Positions 61,138-64,000 of a stretch of DNA of 64,000 nt are shown piece after piece (positions within the stretch are counted from its first letter, which is position 1; each line of letters begins with the position of its first letter). The stretch spans positions 116,060 to 180,059 of the forward strand of contig JACRFD010000074.1 of assembly GCA_016218025.1 (NCBI GenBank), in the 5' to 3' direction. The position numbers and the translations under genes were made by a program. Source of the stretch: Ignavibacteriales bacterium (lineage in GTDB: Bacteria > Bacteroidota > Ignavibacteria > UBA10030 > SZUA-254). A model generated the notes under the pieces. That model ran no database searches, was not told the DNA's origin, and saw only the letters and a program-made list of their open reading frames with translations.

Positions 61138-62913
61138 TTATTTTACCAGATCCTTCAGTGCTTTGATTGCATTGTCATAATTTGGATCCAAGCTCAACGC
61201 TTTGTTAAAATTTTCAACCGCCAACCCTTTTTCCCCCTTTGCAAGGTAAGATTCGCCGAGGTAATAGTAAGGACTTGCAGCATAGGGATACTCTTCACTA
61301 TTAAAATTAAAAATCTTGATTGCATCATCCGCCTTATTGTTCTTTATTAAATCATAACCGACCATTGTAAGCGTTCCTTCAGTCATATAATATTCGTTCA
61401 GATAATTTTTACCGGCGAGGTTTTTATATTCCACTAAGACGGAATCTACACTATTCGTTTTCGTCATAACCTCTCGTAAAATCGGAGAAGCCATTTTCCT
61501 TTTCACCGCCAGCAACTGTTCGAGTTTATCTTTCGGAAGCCATGTTCCTGAAGCCATGGCCCCTAATGGATTACGAATATTTGTTATGTCGGTCATCGGA
61601 TTCTTATCTAAAAGAATAAAATCTGCCTTCTTGCCGATTTCGATAGTGCCAAAGTCATCCTTGCCTGTCATTTTATTTACAATTTTCGACGCATCTCTAG
61701 TTGAAGAGACCAGGGCTTCATACGGAGAATATCCTGATTTCACTAACAGCTCCAATTCTTCAATGAGTGAAAATCCGGGAGCAATCCCCATGAAAGTCGG
61801 TCCGGCATCTGTTCCAGCGACAATACTAATCTTGTTTTTCCTCAATTGTTTAAGTGTATAGAGCACTAAATCGTAAAATACTTTTGCTGTCTTTTCATGA
61901 CCGATGAAATATGAATTTTTATCCTTTCCTTGTCGCAGGTCATCCCAAAATTTGTTTGGAATATATTTGTTCTGTGGTCTCGACTTCAATTGAAGAGTAT
62001 CATTGTATTTCAAAGAGAGTGTTTCATCTGCAACCAATGTTGTTATGATTGTAATATCTTTCCCTTTGAGTTTTTGGATTTCGCGATCCAGCATTTTATG
62101 TAAAGTGTCTAAAGTGGAATGTGAATTTTGTTGGTATACCGGCTCCAAAAGTCTAAAGGCATTTAAAATTAATTCTTTCTCTAAAACTTCTCTTTGCATT
62201 GTATCCTTATCACCTTTTATTGCATTTGAAGCTAAGACAACCGGGAGTAGTTCAATATGTGTGAGCTCGTCCATGCCGGCAGAAATAACATCATCAACAT
62301 TTACAGAATACGGAATATGCCCGGTGATATAAAGACCCGATTTCTTCGCTTCATTAATTACATTATAGAAGTCTTTTCTACTCAAATAATCGTTTAGTTT
62401 GATGCAGTTATAATTATTCTTTTTTATTATTGGTATGAGTTCCTGTATTTTAGGTTCGAACCCCCAGATAGTCCATGCATTATATGTCGTCGGTCCGAGT
62501 CTTCTTTTGGAATTATAATCCTCACACCATTTTTTTATCGACATTATACTACCTTGAGACAAATCGCGGATAGTTGTTACACCGTTTGCAAGATACATGT
62601 TTGCTTCAGGAGTTTCCCATTCTTTTGAAATCAAATGTACATGCATATCTGCAAGTCCGGGCATAAGATATTTTCCGGTGCCATCAACAACGAATGCTTC
62701 TTTTGGTATATCAATTGTCTCAACTGAACCGATTTGGTATATCCGATCATCCTTCACCAGAACTGTTTGATTACGCATAACATTTTCCGAGGTCATCGGG
62801 ATCAGAATGATATTTTTAAACGCGAAGAATTTACTCTTTGTATCTTGCGCATTCATAAATGTTGCTGCACCAAAGATTAGCAAAGTTGTAAAAATTGTTT
62901 TGGTCGTTTTCAT
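61138..62913 (-). CDS. Secreted amidohydrolase with C-terminal TPR
   Basis: A 591-residue amidohydrolase-superfamily protein. The signal peptide (MKTTKTIFTTLLIFGAATFMNAQ) sends it across the inner membrane. Metal ligands of the TIM barrel are in MPGLADMHVHL (residues about 86-96) and GHIPYSV, THIELLP and AGTDAG. TRDASKIVNKMTGKDDFGTIEIGKKADFILLDKNPMTDI closes the barrel. The last 70 residues are TPR-like (YYLGESYLAKGEKGLAVENFNKALSLDPNYDNAIKAL). Relatives are imidazolonepropionase- or dipeptidase-like; the substrate cannot be told. It has decayed small genes on both sides. Confidence 0.85.
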   Translation of the reverse strand: MKTTKTIFTTLLIFGAATFMNAQDTKSKFFAFKNIILIPMTSENVMRNQTVLVKDDRIYQIGSVETIDIPKEAFVVDGTGKYLMPGLADMHVHLISKEWETPEANMYLANGVTTIRDLSQGSIMSIKKWCEDYNSKRRLGPTTYNAWTIWGFEPKIQELIPIIKKNNYNCIKLNDYLSRKDFYNVINEAKKSGLYITGHIPYSVNVDDVISAGMDELTHIELLPVVLASNAIKGDKDTMQREVLEKELILNAFRLLEPVYQQNSHSTLDTLHKMLDREIQKLKGKDITIITTLVADETLSLKYNDTLQLKSRPQNKYIPNKFWDDLRQGKDKNSYFIGHEKTAKVFYDLVLYTLKQLRKNKISIVAGTDAGPTFMGIAPGFSLIEELELLVKSGYSPYEALVSSTRDASKIVNKMTGKDDFGTIEIGKKADFILLDKNPMTDITNIRNPLGAMASGTWLPKDKLEQLLAVKRKMASPILREVMTKTNSVDSVLVEYKNLAGKNYLNEYYMTEGTLTMVGYDLIKNNKADDAIKIFNFNSEEYPYAASPYYYLGESYLAKGEKGLAVENFNKALSLDPNYDNAIKALKDLVK

Positions 62914-62914
62914 T

Positions 62915-63112
62915 TTAGTTTTCTCTATGATATTTTTCTTTCCGTTTCAACTCTTCAATAATTTTTGCATCAATCCAATATATATCTCCCTGACTATTTT
63001 CATTAGAAAATTTTTGCTCTTCGGAAATTTTTCAGTTTCAATTAAGTCATATAGAGATTTGGTACCGCCATTTATTATAAAGAATACTATCTTTTAATTC
63101 CTTATCAACCGA
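62915..63112 (-). pseudogene. Decayed small gene upstream of the amidohydrolase
   Basis: Three short frames on the minus strand fit end to end if two single-base shifts are allowed: RSVDKELKDSILYN, then GGTKSLYDLIETEKF, then SEEQKFSNENSQGDIYWIDAKIIEELKRKEKYHREN, ending at TAA one base before the amidohydrolase ATG. The last part looks like real protein. I recognise no family. The remnant lacks a start codon. Confidence 0.3.
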
Positions 63113-63460
63113 TCGTGTTGATTAATGGTAGTCGTAGATCTGCTGCAGCAAGCAGACGTTTTGTCGGCTTACCGTTGCATAAGCAGAAAATGTAGATAGC
63201 AACTACCACTCAAAACTGGCCTTTTTGTTCAGTCCAAGACAAGAAAATGTAATTATTCAGTATCCTAAAAGGAGATAGATTTCGCTAAAGGGTATAATTT
63301 ATCTGTAAATGGTACGCTTTTTGACCAAAAATTGGCTAAAGGGGTAAAACGGAATATATCGAACATATGAAAAAGTAAGTCTGCTTTTATCTCTGTGGCA
63401 CAATCTTGCGATGTGGAAATTTTCTCCCTTTATAACCACATTTCTTTCAAATCAATATAA
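63113..63460. other. Gene-free stretch with a GGTAG-type repeat
   Basis: No gene is seen. Near 63128-63169 is a degraded GTAGTCGTAGA unit with an inner palindrome-like part (63139-63156, arms TCTGCT and AGCAGA), parallel to 27458-27501. Confidence 0.45.
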
Positions 63461-63466
63461 AAAAAA

Positions 63467-63494
63467 TCCCGACCGTGGGTAACGATCGGGATAT
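63467..63494 (-). terminator. Rho-independent terminator of gnd
   Basis: On the minus strand a 7-bp stem (ATCCCGA / TCGGGAT) around a 13-base loop is followed by a run of eight T. It lies about 32 bases after the gnd stop. Confidence 0.8.
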
Positions 63495-63525
63495 CTGACA
63501 ATTTAAAAATTGAACGATTTGGATT

Positions 63526-64000
63526 TTAGACTACGTAAGTAGTTGAAGCCGTCTCTCCGCCCCTGCCTGTCCAGTTAGTATGGAAAAACTCACCTCGAGG
63601 TTTATCTAATCGTTCATAAGTATGAGCACCGAAATAATCGCGTTGAGCTTGTAAAAGATTAGCCGGTAGGCGTGAGTTTCGGAAACCATCAAAATAATTC
63701 AACGCAGTTGCCATAGCCGGAGTCCAGATGCCGTTCATCACCGCACTCGATATCACTCGTCGCCATGCATCTTGAGATTTTTCTATCTTCTCTTTGAAAA
63801 ACGGATCGAGCAAGAGATTTGTTAAATTCGGATTATGATCGAAAGCATCTTTAATTTTCCCAAGAAATGCTGAGCGAATGATGCAACCACCACGCCATAA
63901 TAATGCAATTCCACCATAATTTAAATTCCATTTGAATTCTTCAGCCGCAGCTCTCAATAAAACATAACCCTGAGTATATGAGACAAGTTTAGATGCATAT
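63526..64000 (-). CDS. gnd: 6-phosphogluconate dehydrogenase, decarboxylating (partial, 5' end cut by window)
   Basis: Only the C-terminal 157 residues or so are in the window; the frame continues past the edge. They read YASKLVSYTQGYVLLRAAAEEFKWNLNYGGIALLWRGGCIIRSAFLGKIKDAF, then FDGFRNSRLPANLLQAQRDYFGAHTYERLDKPRGEFFHTNWTG. IALLWRGGCIIRS and QAQRDYFGAHTYER are the standard Gnd C-terminal motifs (the His-containing tail binds the substrate in the dimer). The enzyme makes ribulose 5-phosphate and NADPH in the pentose phosphate pathway. Confidence 0.96.
   Translation of the reverse strand, partial: YASKLVSYTQGYVLLRAAAEEFKWNLNYGGIALLWRGGCIIRSAFLGKIKDAFDHNPNLTNLLLDPFFKEKIEKSQDAWRRVISSAVMNGIWTPAMATALNYFDGFRNSRLPANLLQAQRDYFGAHTYERLDKPRGEFFHTNWTGRGGETASTTYVV

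Overview
The window looks like chromosomal DNA of a low-to-moderate GC bacterium of the Bacteroidota/Chlorobi side of the FCB group, most likely Ignavibacteria-like. The best evidence is a giant secreted protein (31404-36770) ending in a type IX secretion sorting domain with the NYPNPFNP motif. Supporting signs are a fused alpha/beta E1 dehydrogenase, porin O/P-type phosphate porins, weak Shine-Dalgarno signals at many starts, and many short intergenic repeats. This placement is inference from gene content; no 16S gene is present.

Layout. 1-9466 (minus strand): DinB-like protein (cut), sucC, an inserted nuclease/toxin/antitoxin cassette, P5C dehydrogenase, an orphan hicB, a GH3-beta-lactamase fusion lipoprotein and an N-acetylglucosamine kinase. 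9670-11786: phoB-phoR. 11827-19881 (minus): complete kdpF-A-B-(small ORF)-C-D-E potassium uptake operon with its sensor pair. 20164-22568: phosphate porin and pstS behind a Pho box. 22570-27208: accessory island with relBE-like, HEPN-like, lipoprotein and hicBA genes. 27536-31269: second Pho box, then pstC-pstA-pstB-(small ORF)-phoU. 31404-36770: giant T9SS protein. 37034-48689: housekeeping genes (folD, ymdB, 2-oxoacid dehydrogenase E1, uspA-like, ilvE) and a likely three-gene ceramide locus. 48746-51256: initiator tRNA and an abiE cassette. 51283-60518: DUF4153 protein, then a co-directional signalling cluster (PP2C phosphatase, tandem ABM protein, kinase stub, two Ser/Thr kinases). 60855-64000: two decayed small genes, an amidohydrolase and the cut 3' part of gnd.

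How they work together. PhoR/PhoB, two four-repeat Pho boxes with 11-bp period, porin, PstSCAB and PhoU form one phosphate-starvation regulon. KdpDE sits next to its target transporter, which has a KdpE-like direct repeat upstream. The GH3-beta-lactamase lipoprotein and GlcNAc kinase suggest cell-wall sugar salvage.

The most unusual signal is a repeated architecture. Toxin-antitoxin or defence cassettes lie between two copies of the end of the neighbouring host gene: a 60-bp perfect repeat of the sucC 5' end, a 63-bp repeat (3 mismatches) of the pstS 3' end, and a 10-bp repeat of the initiator tRNA 3' end. At the pstS and tRNA sites the orphan copy lies next to a hairpin that looks like the original terminator. 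At the sucC site it carries a sucC-like start codon and upstream sequence. In all three the intact gene uses the copy on the other side of the cassette. hicBA and one lipoprotein gene are also bracketed by direct repeats, but of intergenic sequence. No integrase or transposase gene is visible. Two unannotated small membrane-protein ORFs inside kdp and pst, and a double hairpin lying in frame inside a coding region, are further observations worth checking.
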